Notes: generated by a model not told the origin, from the sequence alone. 64,000 nt of DNA from Amyloporia xantha (GCA_036971615.1 JAYKKR010000007.1:310001-374000), one strand, 5' to 3'; counted from the stretch's first letter, positions 1-13,230 are shown. A program made the numbers and translations.

Positions 1-1292
1 GTCTCTATCATGGCGTTCTGTTGCACGATAATCTATGACGCACTCATCCTGAACATGCATTCTCCGTGTGTCGTATTATGGCCATTGAGTAGGCGGCAAA
101 GCCTCCTGAGCCGAGGCCCGTGTATCGCCAATTATTGAAAACGCTCTGTTTCTACAGCAATCCAAGATCCGCTTTATGTAGAAGGCCAAGTTGCGAAACA
201 GGACTGCTTACTTCGCCTTGGGTTCATGGTGAGTGCAACGTATGAGCACGTATTACGTCAAGAAATTGGACGTCACTACCTTCACACAGCTTGCTCGCGT
301 ATCATCTTCTCTGTGAAGGTATGTTCAGAATGATGCAGCACTGTTCAATAGAGTGAATAACGTCGATGCATGCACCTCAATATTGCGTGTGGCTAACAGC
401 ATGCCATTATCAAAGCTCATCCGTAACTCCCCGCTCACAGTTTTTGAACGTACATGCGGGTCTATGCCGTTTCCTGGGCTCATTTAAGATTGCCACTGTA
501 GGTGAGAAGCCAGTGCTTAAGCGGAGAATGTGGCAGATTAGGAAATGTGAAGGCGTTTCTGTCTCGTTACAACATGCTTGTCTGATCATGATGGTATTAC
601 TGCAGCATAAATGCCCTTCGAGGCGCTGCAATGTATTCGTTTTTTTTTTAAATCGCCACGCTGTGTGCTTGTGTTCGAGAGAGGGATCCGTACAGCTTGT
701 GCTCAAGACTCCGTAAAGTCATCAGATAGCCCTCTATATCAGGCGCAGATGTCCTTGTCTTATCGTCGATGAAGCTACCAACATCTGCTGACGCGCCAGT
801 CATTTCAGTATACAAGATTTACAACCGATCCTGGTGGAGAGCAAGAAGTGGGTATGAAGAGAAAGTGTTCGGTGATTCCAATCTTGATCATAGTCGAGAA
901 CAAGAACAAGTGTAACTCTTGATCTGTGTGGTCGCACGAGGACCCCTGATAAAATCGAATTGAGTATGCTAATCGGAAATCCAGCCACAAACTCGATCCA
1001 AATTCTAGCTAGATGGGCAAAGCCTCCTGGCGAGGTAGTTCCGGATTAAAAACATGGGCAATCGTGGCGATCGTGCAGGCATAACCTGGGAGAGGAATGG
1101 TTGCATTGGCAGTGTTGCGGTCCGTCGCCGTCCGGCGTGGGGGAGAGATCTATGCCTTCGCATTATTGCATCATGTTGTAGAGCCCTGTCGGGATCTTGA
1201 CGGGACAGCCTTTCGATAGATGACCTGCGTGCTGGCGGAAAAACATTAGGATATGCAACTGTCTCCGACTCATGGGGCACAGGAAAGTTCAT
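1..1292. other. Left flank, no recognisable gene
   Basis: I see only short overlapping ORFs on both strands, with no conserved motif, no convincing intron-exon pattern and no repeat. A run of nine T lies near 641-649. The 3' flank of the minus-strand kinase gene ends here. Confidence 0.6.
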
Positions 1293-2954
1293 CTAGGACG
1301 ATCGAATGCGGCGGGTGGCGGAGAGTTTCAGGGCGAACAAAGTTGGAATTGGGGCATTTTCTCGGCCGGGTTGGTGTGTCTGTGGACTCGACACCCCATT
1401 GAATGATTGAGATTTTATGACGCCGTATTGGCTGAAAATAAGTGGTGGAAGTGCCTGTCCAGGTCCAAATGAGTCACACCCGTAGAGGACATCCAAAAAT
1501 ATTTCATTCTCTCCGCGTTGACTGCTTGGTCCCGCCCGAAGAGAACGAAAGCGGGTAAGAGGGATCAATCCATTGAGTGCATGGTGCAACATGATCTTCA
1601 CAGCGCCCATCGCCGGACGTATCCGCCAATCTGGATGCCAGCACATCTGCATGAGGTGCCAGACTGCAAGGGTAAAGCCCTTTTCTGCTGCATCAGGGAT
1701 ATGCCTTGGTCGATTGCCTCGTATGATCTTGTTGATCACAGCAGCATCCCACACAGACTCGGCATACGGAATGCTGTTGCAGAATACCTGATGCATGGTC
1801 AGAGTTGGCGACACTGCCGAAATCAATCCCTGTACCTCCCAGGAGACCATAGCAAAGGAGTGCACATCACTTTGAGGCAGGGGTAAGGCTTTCCCATTAA
1901 GACCCGCGCTCTCCGGATCAAGGATCTCCGGAGCCATCCAGCGGGTGGATCCGGACGCCCCAGTCACAGCGGTCGCCTCATTCACTGTATCAGTGTCATA
2001 GATGATAGCTGCTAGACCAAAATCTACAAGCCGAGCATGATTAGCATGGTCAATGAGGATATTAGCCTGACGTAAGGTAAGAAAGTTAACAAACTAAATT
2101 GCAAGGGGGTCAAGCATACGAGCGTACCCCTTTGAGATCCCCGTGTACCACACCCACTGAATGAAGGTATGCCAAGCCTTCCGCAATTTCCGTGACCTAC
2201 ATACTTTACATATGAATACTTCCATGAGTGAGAAATACAGGTTATTTCACCAATACACGGCGGTCTGCTTCAGGGTTCTCAGATATGAATGCTCTGATAT
2301 GACCCTTGGACATCCAGTCGCTGATCATGCAAAGCTGAAAGCGAGTCGTATTTATGCCCAAGAATGGCGTAATATTGGGATGCGAGAGATGTTTCCAAAC
2401 TACCGCCTCCTTGCAGAAGTTCTACATCGTTCAATTCAGTCAATTATATCGATAGTGAGTGCTGCAGTCCCTGCACCTTCATGACGGTGCGCAGGTCGCT
2501 CTTTGAGGCCATTCGGACGGCTTTGACAGCAATTTCTTGATCTGCGTAGGTTCCGCGCCAAACATCTCCAAACGTGCCAAACGCCTGGGGATGGTCGCTC
2601 ATTATTTTCAATTTCTCAGTTGATAGATTGAATGATGCGGGCAGATATTCGTTCTGCGCACAGAGCTGTCGCAGGGTATGAAATCCAGTCTTGTATTCGC
2701 GGCTGTCGGGCGCAAACATAAGTCATCGCCTAGATGTTGATGCATAAGTCCGGACGGTCACGATATGCATACTAGACTCGGACTCACGCGGTCCAGAATA
2801 TCAATGAATGCCTTTGCATCGGCATCTTTCAGCCTCTTAGAAATCGCGACGGCCGCTCTAGATGACAGGAACAGCTTGACGTCCGCGCCATGCCGTTCAA
2901 CGTCGGAAGGCGTTGCTTCCAACAGGCGGTTAATGATGAGCTGGCTTTGCTCAA
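1293..2954 (-). CDS. TKL-type protein kinase (5' end of model incomplete)
   Basis: Ser/Thr (tyrosine-kinase-like) protein kinase of the kind expanded in Agaricomycetes. Reading down the minus strand, an exon at about 2954-2785 encodes an N-terminal helical stretch ending in FIDILDR. The exon at about 2715-2480 carries the glycine-rich loop (FGTFGDVWRG) and the ATP-binding lysine (AVKAV). Further exons give WKHLSHPNI, the catalytic loop VHGDLKG (about 2150-2120), the DFG loop (about 2015) and APEIL (about 1935). An intron splits HGDLKG from ANILID. Another 48-bp intron (GT...AG, in frame) falls after SWE at about 1790-1840, and the C-lobe continues with HPDWRIRP. Lys, the HGD aspartate and DFG are all present, so activity is plausible. 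The phase between the first two exons could not be resolved, so the 5' end may be wrong or carry an indel. An ATG at 3170 could be the true start. Confidence 0.85.
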
Positions 2955-5900
2955 CTGATGTAGAAGGTTCGTTTGATATGAAATGTACACGCTATCAGAA
3001 AGGTCAAGTGTGGTGAGTATGGCGATAACAATGACGTGTCGCGCAACCAATATTGTTAGGGTGGAGTCTGGACAGACCTCGCTATCACGCACTAGGGTAG
3101 AGTTATTCTGAGATGCCTGGTGTCCAAGTTCTAAGGATACATTGCCTTTCTTCGAAAGAGAGCTGCGCATCTTAATGGTACTCGATCAATAAGCTTGTAA
3201 TACTCGCTGTAGACGGTTCAACTTGGAAATAGGACAGGAGGGATTTGGAGGTCAGATACGGATATCCTGAGCCTGCGAAGGTTTGAAGGAAGTATCTACT
3301 CTGCTCACAGGAGACTAACTTGGAGTCACTACTGCGTATGATCGCATCACTGTGACGTTGCCCGGACCCGGATTGTGACTGCTGGCGCTGCCGCAGCTGC
3401 TGACCACACTTGCCATACAAGATATTGAAAAGTAAAGAGTCTCTCGGTAGCAAATCCCTTAAGCATATCTAGTATAGAGTCATGATATGTGTAATATATA
3501 TTTGCCACTGGTAAGCGGCGTCCAACTACGATGAGATCGCGTATGATCGATCGGCCGCAATTCAGCTACCTGGTGTAAATTTCATAAAAGCAGTCATCCG
3601 CCATCGTCCTTGCATATATTTTGTTTGATAAGTAAGGCCAAGAATACAATATTCGAGGTGGCACCCCTAGAAGATCTTATAGTCTCGAGAGTAATACCTC
3701 AGCCCGATGTCACGAACGGAAGATGACTGTGGCATATGGTACCTACCAGGCGAGAGTCAATGTGTATATCGCAAGCACCATGTTGCATGACACATATACT
3801 ACCTAGCGACGGTGGCTGCTCTTAGTTCGACATCGTGAATAGCGGCTTTAGGGAAGCGTGTCATGCGTTACTAGTAGTATGTACGCGTCCGGTTGCTACT
3901 GTGTCAACAAGTGCTAAAGGAATTTAGGAATCTGAAATATGAGAATTCGACATAGTTTGAGTACCGATACCATATACAACAGGAGAAACATCTGAGGCAT
4001 ATTGATGCTGTCACCTTTCAACAATTAGCCTCCATCCCTGGGCGAGAGCCATCGCAGATTTACGCGCTTTTCACCAAGTCAGTTACTGACCGAGATAATT
4101 CACTGCTAACGTAGTATACGCACAAAAACACGAGATTCGTAGCATCGAATCATTCAAGCCTCAAAATCCAGATGAGCTCAAGAAGACGATCTAACCAAGG
4201 TCACTCCAAGAGTTTAGAGACAGTCATCACCAAACCCATCTCAATCTCACCAACGTCATTTTTTGTACATTATAGACGGCTGTAGTTTGGGTCGAATTCT
4301 TATCATGCTACTCGTGGATGCGGGCCACGCCGAGAGGATTTGAACGCTGAGACAACCTTATCCGAACACCTCATTGGCGGAGTCACTATCTAACAGACAT
4401 ACCAGGAGACGTAGAGACAACTTACCGCTGTGTTTCCGGAGGCCGTGTAGACTCCTCCGTGGGATGGCCTGGTACGCATAAACCAGAAAATACAAGTGAA
4501 CTCCACGGTTTGCTGAAATATTCTGATGCCGGTCCTGGGTCCGCTAGATGGCCGCTGCAGCGATCATTATCTGATACACCGTGAAAGGATCCGCAGGTCT
4601 ATGGTTTTGGTTTTCTCCCAAATATCCAAAAGACTGCGTGCGAAGAAACGTAAATAGAGCGGAACATTGCCTCTAGATGCAGTTGATAAGAGTATGTGCT
4701 CTCCCTGGTTCTTCAGTCCGAGTGATCGCATGCGATAGTCGCAGGATCATCTTCCTGGACGTGAACTTACGGATGCATTTGGAGTGCGTCTACACGTCCT
4801 TGTGCTGCATGTATGAGATCGGCGCACCTCTCGTAAGGTTTTCCCTGTCTCATCAGTGGTCTGTCCCAAAGTCAGACGGCGAAAACAACTCGAACCATCC
4901 AAAGCATGGTGCACATAGCTTATTTGACAGTGTATTGAAAAACTCCGATTTCATTCGCCGCGGGCTAGGCATCCAGGAACAGCAAAATCGAAGGTTCCCT
5001 TCCTATGGGGCAAACGCAACGCAGTATACTCGTGTCTACCCGTGCCATGAGGCGACGAGACCAGACCCGAGGGTCGAACGTGTGACTACGTGCAACTTAC
5101 CTTATGAAAAACCTCTTGATTCCGCTTATCTTCGATTTTGGCCCCCGGGGCCTCCTTCATACCGTTTCGCGGCACGGCGACACATCTGAGCTTGAACAGT
5201 AATCTCGATATTCCGGAAAAGAAGCATCGCGGGTGAACAGGAGCTCCAAGGCACGAACAGCGTGAGGGTATCCTCGGCCACGGACCTACAAATGGCAAGG
5301 CGACCCAGACTGTGGGCCGTCAGCACCTGCTGTGGGGCCGTATTGGGACCGACTGGTTTACTCCCTAGTCGCTCCCACAGGATGTTCGTCTGCCGGTTCG
5401 CCTATCAGTCCGGATTACCCACTCGGAGTATTGAGCAATACCCGCCGACAGATTGCGAGGAAAGAAGGTGACAGGCTGGAGAAAGAGTGCAATCCGGTCA
5501 TCCGTGGGCATCCAGCAGTAAACACATGGACACTGACACGAGGAGGGGATGGTAACGTACTTCGGTTGATCTGATGTGGAGCCGATAGAAGTACGCCCCG
5601 TAGGAAGCCACATTTGGGATGGAGCGCCACAAGCACATGTGTGAGAAATCTCTTGGCCGGTAGGAAGATGAGACAGACAGCAGCGAGACGCCAGAGCTGG
5701 AGATCCTCTAGAAACTAGAGGTCAATCACATGTGCTCCCACGTCTCATCGCCGACCACAATGTTGAGAACATTTCACATCTGTGTTTCGCGAGTAATTTG
5801 TCAAGATTGTAGAGACAAAATCATCTGACATGGTCGATCCATGAACGCAGAAATACTCGGGCGGATTGTATGACTAGGAATCATTACAGTGTATTATTGT

Positions 5901-6657
5901 ATCAGCTCAATTATTCCACCTACCGCTGCAAAGGTGACGGTCCACTTCAGACAGCCCTGAAAACATAACACAGCTGTGCTGAAAGTGGCCATAACCGATG
6001 TTCCAAGTCAGTACGACCATTGCAGCAGTGCAGCTTGTATAGACGCCGAGGATTCTGATCTTCAGAACCCTTACATAAATCTAGTAATGGTGGTGAGCCA
6101 TAGGGTGTTGAAAGAGGCTGTCAATTAAACCATGACATACTTGAATGAATAATCACGTAGTTGGATTAATTCGAGTGGAGAACACGGCTGTTCAGTCGCG
6201 AAAGCAAATACACAGGTCTGGAACTCGATCCAGTCATATGGATACGCCAAGTACATGTGAGAACGTCCAGCCTAATTATCAGGACGTGATCATTATATGT
6301 AGGGAAGTTGATGAGAAGCCACCTTCCTTTCACCGGTAGACATCCGCCTGAAATGAGGATGAGAACCTTTCGGCGGTGACGAGTACTTATGCAAAGTCGG
6401 AGAAGGGCCGGGAGAGTCAACTTGACGATCCTAGTTATCGTGCCATTGGACTGCTATCTACATATATTCAACACATTGCAGCGTCAGAGCGTCAGCGGCG
6501 AACGCTTGCGCTACGCTAAGGCACGTTGCTGGGCTTCATTCAAGTCGTAGACGGTGCCACCTTCCCAGACGAAAAATAAAAGGACAAAGAGGGGTATTTT
6601 AAGGAGAACTGCCAGACATCCCCACTATATCAGTGACATAGAAGGACCCTGATCACC
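2955..6657. other. Long stretch without a supportable gene
   Basis: The part next to the kinase (to about 3170) may hold its first exon and intron. Beyond 3450 there are many stops in all frames and no conserved motif on either strand. ORFs at 4677-5189 (+) and 5086-5640 (-) overlap each other and look like chance frames. A short sequence at 2968-3008 (minus) resembles the sequence after the AT-hook gene stop near 13.1 kb. Confidence 0.5.
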
Positions 6658-8080
6658 TCAGAAAATGACATACGCACCACATCGCCTACTAGGCCGTATA
6701 AACACAGCTCGCGACGTCTGACGTCTGATATTCTCAGCGCTAAGAGGCTGGAAAAGTTTGACCGGCAGATAGAGGAAGAATACGTTGGGCCCTGATGGTG
6801 ACATATTCAAGGCAGAGCCTATCTCACCTGCATCCAAGCGCGCTGACGTTAGGAGAAGAACATGTATAGGCGGAGAAGCTGCCTGTCGTGTCAGTGACTC
6901 AGATGCAGGAAACGAATTACCGGTGACGTCAACATTCTGAGTCTCTGAATGAAACACGCCGGCGAACTATGATAACGGGCTTCCCGGGCGAGCAAGACCT
7001 TCATGACAACATATCGAGCGCGGGTCGCCCCCCACTTCGCAAAGATAGATCATCGACGCTGGTAAGGCTGAGTAGGCAGAGCCACAAGTCTTGTGAGCAC
7101 CCCATCGATAGAAGTGAGCTGAAGGACTTTTGACCCGCATCGGATGTTGTAGTACGTTAGCAAAGAGTAGAGCACAGGAGCAGTCTTTGTAGCTCAGTGT
7201 TCCATCTCTCTGTTTTGCTCCGATGTAATTCCCGAGAGGCGGAGGATTTGGGTACGTGGCGAGATATTTGGCCGACATGAATGTGCAGAATGCGGCGCGC
7301 CAGAAATGCGCTGAGCAATACTGCAGCACTACTGAATGTTATTCATAGCCTCTCGCCTCAATAGTCTCGGACCACAGTGCTCGTGATGTTTGTCCTGTGT
7401 TGTAAAATCAATATCAAAGACGATGCGGGCTTGACAGTCATATACGCAAGACGACATGCGTGAGACAGAGGCAGAATGTCACAGGTTTGAATAGGAGACT
7501 CGATCCCGAAAAGGACATCATCATTCACCAATGCCCACAGTTCATCGTATGCACAGACTGGGATGCAATTGGCGTTGGGTCGAGTCAGAGGCCACCAGAG
7601 ATTTTGCTGGTACCCACGTTGAGATGCGCTTACATAAAAATCAGCAGGATATGCAGTCTGGCCCGCGGTTCGGACGGACAGCGTGCGCCTCACGCCTGGG
7701 CATAACAACTTCTTTGGAACTCTATTAGCAATTAGCAGTGAAGAGCTACCTCCCTTGAAATTTAGGATAGGACGTACTAGCCATCAGAGCCAACGTTGGA
7801 GACACCCGGTAGACATAAATCGCCAAAACGACTCGGAACGCCTCATGCAGGAATTATTAGACGTCGATAGCGTTTGGTTCATGACCGAGCTCGAGGCGCT
7901 GGCAGCGATGGTTCCAACTTCCGAATCAATTGAAGGAAAGGCGGACGCGTCTTCCACGTGACTTCACTGTGGGACACTGGGACGAGCCACAAATCTGTCT
8001 TGCTTGAGCCGGTCTTTGGTGTCTGCAGATCTCCTCCAGCAGCTCTCATACAGTGTCATATCGTCCAGGATACGAGAACT
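6658..8080. other. Possible unrecognised coding remnants upstream of TAF6
   Basis: On the minus strand, open stretches at 7690-7358, 7329-6967 and 6957-6658 follow one another and could be exons of one unknown gene, but no family motif is visible. On the plus strand an open stretch ending at 7961 has a protein-like composition (for example DVDSVWFMTELEALAAMV) and could be the last exon of another unknown gene. The two overlap on opposite strands, so at most one is likely to be real in the shared part. Nothing assigns a function. Confidence 0.2.
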
Positions 8081-9742
8081 ATGAGCAAACAGAATGTGAA
8101 AGCCCGAGTCGCTCCAACACAGCCTACAACTGGCGTTTTCAAGCCCGACTCAATACGAGTACGCCGACCTTGCGGTATCCTTTGGTAACCTTGCTTGACG
8201 TCGCCACGCATCCCCCTAGGATGTAGCCGAATCTCTGAACATTACAACAATATCTGACACAGTTGCGTCTGCTCTTGCGAGTGATGTTGAATACAGGATC
8301 CATCAGGTGGTCGAGGTATGCGGTTCATTATGTTCCTCCAGGGCGTTCGCTTATTCTCCTCAGGAAGCAGCCCGCTTTATGAGACATGCAAGGCGTACGA
8401 CTATGACTACCTCCGACATTGACCAAGCTTTGCGTGTTCTGAACATCGAACCCTCTACGGTCACTTTCCCCATAACCCGCCCACTTTCCGGCGCGCACCA
8501 CCACATCCTCAGACAACAGCTGGGACTGTCTACTTTGTCGAAGATGAGGAGATTGACTTTGACCGTGTTCTCCGGGAAGAGAAAATCACTTTGCCAAAAG
8601 GACCACATTGGACGGCACATTGGCTTGCTATCGAAGGCGTCCAGCCACTTATTCCTGAAAACCCTCCAGCCATACCAAAAGAAACCGATCTCGACCCCAC
8701 TACCAAGCCAGCTTCACCATCGCGACCTGGCACATTCTTCCCATTGACGCCTCCTTCATCCGACAGGCCGTCGCCAGTACAGACGGCAAAGAAGCAGCAT
8801 CAGCAGCAACAGCTCGTAAAACAAGTACTGTCGCGCGAGCTGCAGCTGTATTATACACGGCTGACAACTGTGCTGCTCCCGCCCAGTATGTCAGATCACG
8901 CAAAGCGCGCAGCAGCGCTCGCAAGCTTGCGAAACGATGCAGGACTGCAGGCGTTGTTGCCGTATCTTGTGAGGTGGGTGGGCGAGGGTGTAGTTGCAGG
9001 TCTAAAAGGCGGTGTGCATAGCGAAAACGACGGGAGAATGCTGGATGTACTCCTCGACACGATCGGTGCACTTTTGGACAACACCACGTTGTTCGTAGAG
9101 CCATATGTAAGTTCTTTCTGCATGATTTTTATTGTAACTGAACGCATCTTGCGGTAGCTTCATCAACTCCTGCCACCAATCCTCTCCATCCTGTTGCATT
9201 CGTCTCTACCACCCTCGCATGCTGCCCATCTACGAACTTCTGCCTCTCAAATCTTGTCACATCTTCTAACACAATACTCTACGACATATCCCTCACTTCC
9301 TCCGCGAATTATGAAGACACTCCTATTGGCACTTATCTCGTCGGGCAAAAGCCGAAGTACAAGGGAGGGCGCGATACGGGGGCTTGTAGGGATTGGGAAA
9401 GAGGCCATTCGCAAGGGACTTGTAGAAGGCGGAGGGGCGAAGGTCGTTGGGAGTGAATGCATGCCCGGAGAGGAGGGAGGGATTGCAGAGTCCGTTATGG
9501 TACGCTAATAGTCCGTTCTCTGATTTCACTGTCTGACGTAACTAATGCCTATTGCGTAGGATGCATTCAAGGTGTTACATCCGCCAAGTGCCCAGCCAGT
9601 GCCATTGGATCAATCGAATGAGCCTGATGCCAGTGTCGCCAAGCAATTGCGGGATACCCTGGGTGATTTCTTTGCGGAGAGATTGGCAGGCGACTCAGTT
9701 TGGGCGAGAGGTATATTGACCGGAGACGCAGAGGGACCATAG
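8081..9742 (+). CDS. TAF6: TAF6, TFIID/SAGA subunit, with a one-base frameshift
   Basis: TBP-associated factor 6 is a histone-fold subunit of TFIID (in some species also of SAGA) that pairs with TAF9 in the nucleus. Exons are 8081-8158, 8220-8315, 8364-9106, 9158-9499 and 9560-9742, with introns of 61, 48, 51 and 60 bp. Exon 1 ends in KPDSIR, followed by DVAESLNIT and the histone fold (VEYRIHQVVEEAARFMRHAR, then TTSDIDQALRVLNIEP). The conserved linker VYFVEDEEIDFDRVLREEK and the HEAT-like TAF6C domain (ELQLYYTRLT, LLPYLVRWV) follow. The frame slips just after LNIEP at about 8451-8454, where the run of C appears one base short. The expected LYGH...TFRR continuation is in another frame, and the exon lengths sum to 3n-1. 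Every other splice and frame is clean. This is either a sequencing or assembly indel in a live gene, or a recent lesion. The ATG at 8081 was chosen because its 26-residue exon joins in phase. Confidence 0.92.
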
Positions 9743-10365
9743 CAAGCAAGGATCTTCCGATCTATATAATCGGTGTTCTCGATTGTTGTATTCAGATTAC
9801 GTGTCTACTGGTTGATCCCCTTACATCTCTGGCTGTGTACTTTTATTCGACTTGTGGTTTATGACTTGGCTTGGGTCAGAAACAATACTCCCCTAGGCAG
9901 CTGTGCTCGGTGTGTCGCGCTCTTGGAATGTGTGAGAATTCTTGTTATGTCCAAGGAGGTCTTTGCAGAACTACTAGACCTGCCATATTCGGCCTAACAT
10001 CTTCGATCGCCTTCGCAGCAGAAGTACTTAACAGTGCTGACTGATGTCTCGTAAGACCGTCTTTCAGTTGGTTCTCTAAGACTCCTCTTCACCCTTGGCC
10101 GTCATCGAGGACCCGAAGTACGCTTCAATTCTCAAATGTAGCCAGAAAAGTGACCGTTGAGCATATACCTTGTTCTGCAGCTATCAGGTTCAGACTTGCT
10201 CTTCCAGTCGGGGATCAGCTTGGTCGATCCTGGGCAGCACGTTGGTACGAATCAGTATACCTTGTACGCTTGTTACAGTTTAATCAGATATGTACCGCAG
10301 GTGCGACTCGCTAGAACGTATTCTTGGGTTGAGAGGCATATCTACCCCACCGAGCTCGTGTGCCA
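9743..10365. other. Intergenic between TAF6 and F-box gene
   Basis: This holds the TAF6 3' flank and the F-box gene 5' flank. No conserved coding signal is visible; the short ORFs lack motifs and splice logic. Confidence 0.6.
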
Positions 10366-11914
10366 ATGACACACTTCCTGGACCTCCCGCCAGAGATCAT
10401 AGAGCCAATCCTCTTAGAACTCGATCCGCTGGATGTAGCATCTCTTTCCCAGACTTGCTCTGCTCTCCACGCGCATGTCTATGAGTCGCCGGATCAGCGC
10501 ATATGGCGTATTCTATATCTATCGCAGCCCCTCGATGACCCGCGGACATGCAGAAACCCCCTGGGTGACCCACTACCTGCCGAAGTCGACTGGAGCGCAC
10601 ATTTGCAACCCGTCATCAGAGCGCGCACGATTGTCCGAGACCCTACGAAGTGCCGGGAGGAGGAGCGTTGCGCTGTTATACAGACTCTGTTAGATCTGGT
10701 CTGCAATCTCCCCTCAGCTCCGACTCTGATCAGCGACCAGCTATCTATGAATCTCGTATGGCTGGCTGCTCAGCTACGCGGAGGATCTTTTCTGGACCAT
10801 AAGCAATGGGAGCTGTCCGACGAGGAGCGTCAACTTCGTAGTCGACTCCACACGTACTTCGGCTTGACGACGGTCGACTACCGCCGCGCCACAAGGCTCG
10901 AGTCCCTCGCGTACGTGTATTCGATGCGCCATTACAAGTGGGACAACGAATTCGGCCCATTCATGATGGACAGCAGCGGTCGCGTTAATTGGGAACATGT
11001 GCAAAAGATTCATCACGTCATGTCCATGCAAGTCGTCCCTCCGCACGAGGAGAGCGATCCGGAACCTTCGGTGTTCACCATCTTTCCGATGAGCCTTCCG
11101 TACTGCCAGAGTGTCACACCCGAGGGAATGGATTTGAACGAGGAGATGGACTGGGCAGGTGTGAAAGGGGAGTGGCAATGTTCGTTCTGTTTCATTGATC
11201 ACCGGGAACTTCTGGGTAAGTTGTAGCTCTATCACAGCATGCCTGATTTGTTTATTTTCTGCTGCTGTAGTGTATAACAACTTCAATGTGGGTCTTATTT
11301 TACTTTCTCGGAGGATGTGCCTTGACCCATTATCCTAGCGTTCCGATGATGACCCCCTGCAGCCTTCTATTTTCGCGGATCCTCAATTCACGGAGATCTT
11401 CCGGTCTATCAATGTCGAGATGCGGGTGCTTTCTACTGAACACGACCCGGCTCATCCAACCAGACCCAAGATCAAGTTTGCAGGATCCATTGATAACCAC
11501 GCTACCATGGTCGGCTGGGTCAAATTGACACCGGATGATCAGATTCGTTGGCATTTTGTAAGTGATTTAGAGTCTAAATATTGTCTTGTCATCAAGGCTA
11601 ACTAGATTGCGTTAGAAATCTGGAGAGCAAGGTAACGCCATCTGGAGGTTCGTGAGCTTCCATATTGCATATTACTCTGCGATCTGTCCATATTTAATTC
11701 TTGCGGTCATCAGCTCGGAAGGCGTTCAAGTAGGCGGGGTTCGGTCGAGTTTCGGTGTACTAGGTGCTTGGACTACTGTTCACCATGATCGGCACGATCC
11801 CGTGGGTAAGCACCCGTGATGATTAGATTTTTACCCTCTCATTGACATTGTTTAGGTCCCTTCTGGTTGCGCAAGGTACATCGTACTGTCGTGGATGATC
11901 CGGAGGATTCTTGA
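10366..11914 (+). CDS. F-box protein, complete six-exon gene
   Basis: Predicted 422-residue F-box protein, a substrate receptor for SCF ubiquitin ligases. The F-box lies at the extreme N-terminus (residues about 3-45: DLPPEIIEPILLELDPLDVA followed by SQTCSALHAHV). The rest is an unannotated agaric-type C-terminal region with a beta-rich end (FAGSIDNHATMVGWVKLTP, then GPFWLRKV). Exons are 10366-11215, 11271-11287, 11339-11557, 11616-11647, 11714-11805 and 11856-11914, and their lengths sum to a multiple of three. Exon 2 is a 17-nt micro-exon. Start: the GTG six bases upstream is in frame, but ATG at 10366 gives the standard F-box N-terminus. No internal stop or frameshift is seen, unlike several neighbours. 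The substrate is unknown. Confidence 0.85.
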
Positions 11915-13143
11915 GCGATGTACTCTCCTGTATTTAATTGTTCTTCCCCAGAAGTTTTCCCTGGTAAAGTGTCCTTCATGATTAAATTTCCCTCGTATTG
12001 CTCTACCGCCTGACACCCTGTCGTTCGCCGATGGAAGCTGAGAGTACAATCTGAGATCCAGAAAGTAGTTCCTGGACACGAAGTGGATCAGGTCTTGGAT
12101 CCAGTAATTACGAAGTTTTCTGTCACGTGACGTTGTGCTTTCCTATTCCAGTAGTGGTCATCACGTGGTACCGTCTGGGCGTGGCGCTGGAGTCCAGCCT
12201 CGACGCGAAATGTCGTTTGACATCTGGTGTTTCGCTTTGTAGGAAAGACTATGCAATGGTGTATATTTACGTTCGTGTTGTATGAGCTGGGCTATGTCGG
12301 TTTGCCCCATGTGGAATCAGAGAAGGGGTGTTGCAGTCTCCGCGTCGCATATGTCTGGTACTGTTCTCTGACATATACATGAAATTGGGTCCGGTACGGA
12401 TGGCGAGAGAGAAGTCAGCTAAGAATCAGGTCAGAATCGAGTGTGGCTCTGAGTGTGCAAATTGTGAACAAAGTGAATTTTTGCATAGCTGTGCATGAAA
12501 GTGGTAAGGCGGCTTCGAGTGTTGAGCGTTGTCTCGAGGCGGTTCGTGACAATTAGTGATTGTGTTCAATTGTGTGATTCTCGACTGAATATTATGAGAA
12601 TTCACGATTCCGTTGTGCTTGAGAATCAGTTGTGAAATACATAAGTTGTGCATAGTCGTTGTTTCGCTGCCAGGCCTGAAATACCTCTCTTGGTTGATTG
12701 GCCACTTTATCGTATATCATCAGTGAATGGACAATGTACTACATCATGGGGAAACGAGTCGGAAGTAGGACAAGCAAATTCAGCGCAGCTGGTAGTTCAA
12801 AGTACAGCACATTACAGAGATATTGGAAGCAAAAATTATGCAGGATAAAAATGATAGCATAGATGGTAGTACATAGTGAAGCTTGAAACATATCTCAATG
12901 ATGCTGGAGCTCAACGGCTACTGAGAGCCCCTTTACTGTGTCAGTACCGGCGCGAAGCTCTGTCTCCCTAGTTGTGACGATGAGTCGGCCAGCACAGGCT
13001 GCACTTCTATCAACGTCATTGTTTGTACAGCCACACGGCATCTCAATGCTCGCTGAATGTCCACGAAGGAGAACCGTTGTATGATTGCGGTCTGTTCTGT
13101 GTGTAGGTGAAGTTTGATATGAGATGTATCAGTATCTGATAAG
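11915..13143. other. Intergenic; converging 3' flanks
   Basis: This separates the F-box gene from the AT-hook gene, which converge. No gene is recognised. The part at 12950-13143 directly follows the AT-hook stop codon and keeps some similarity to the region after the matching stop in the inverted copy near 15.8 kb. Confidence 0.6.
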
Positions 13144-13230
13144 TCAAACTGAGTGAGACGCGTACTGCATGGGAACGCGACTGCCCCAGACCATTTCCTC
13201 CGCAACTGTTCGCACAAAGAGTTCGTCGAT
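13105..13230 (-). repeat. Inverted duplicate, copy A (AT-hook gene 3' end)
   Basis: This covers the codons for EMVWGSRVPMQYASHSV, the stop, and about 50 bp beyond it. It matches copy B on the opposite strand, about 2.6 kb away, with only scattered mismatches over roughly 100 bp by eye. Confidence 0.8.

Noticed and set aside
4677..5640. 170-codon plus ORF and opposing minus ORFs
   Set aside because: Overlapping frames with no motif, odd composition and no splice logic; treated as chance.
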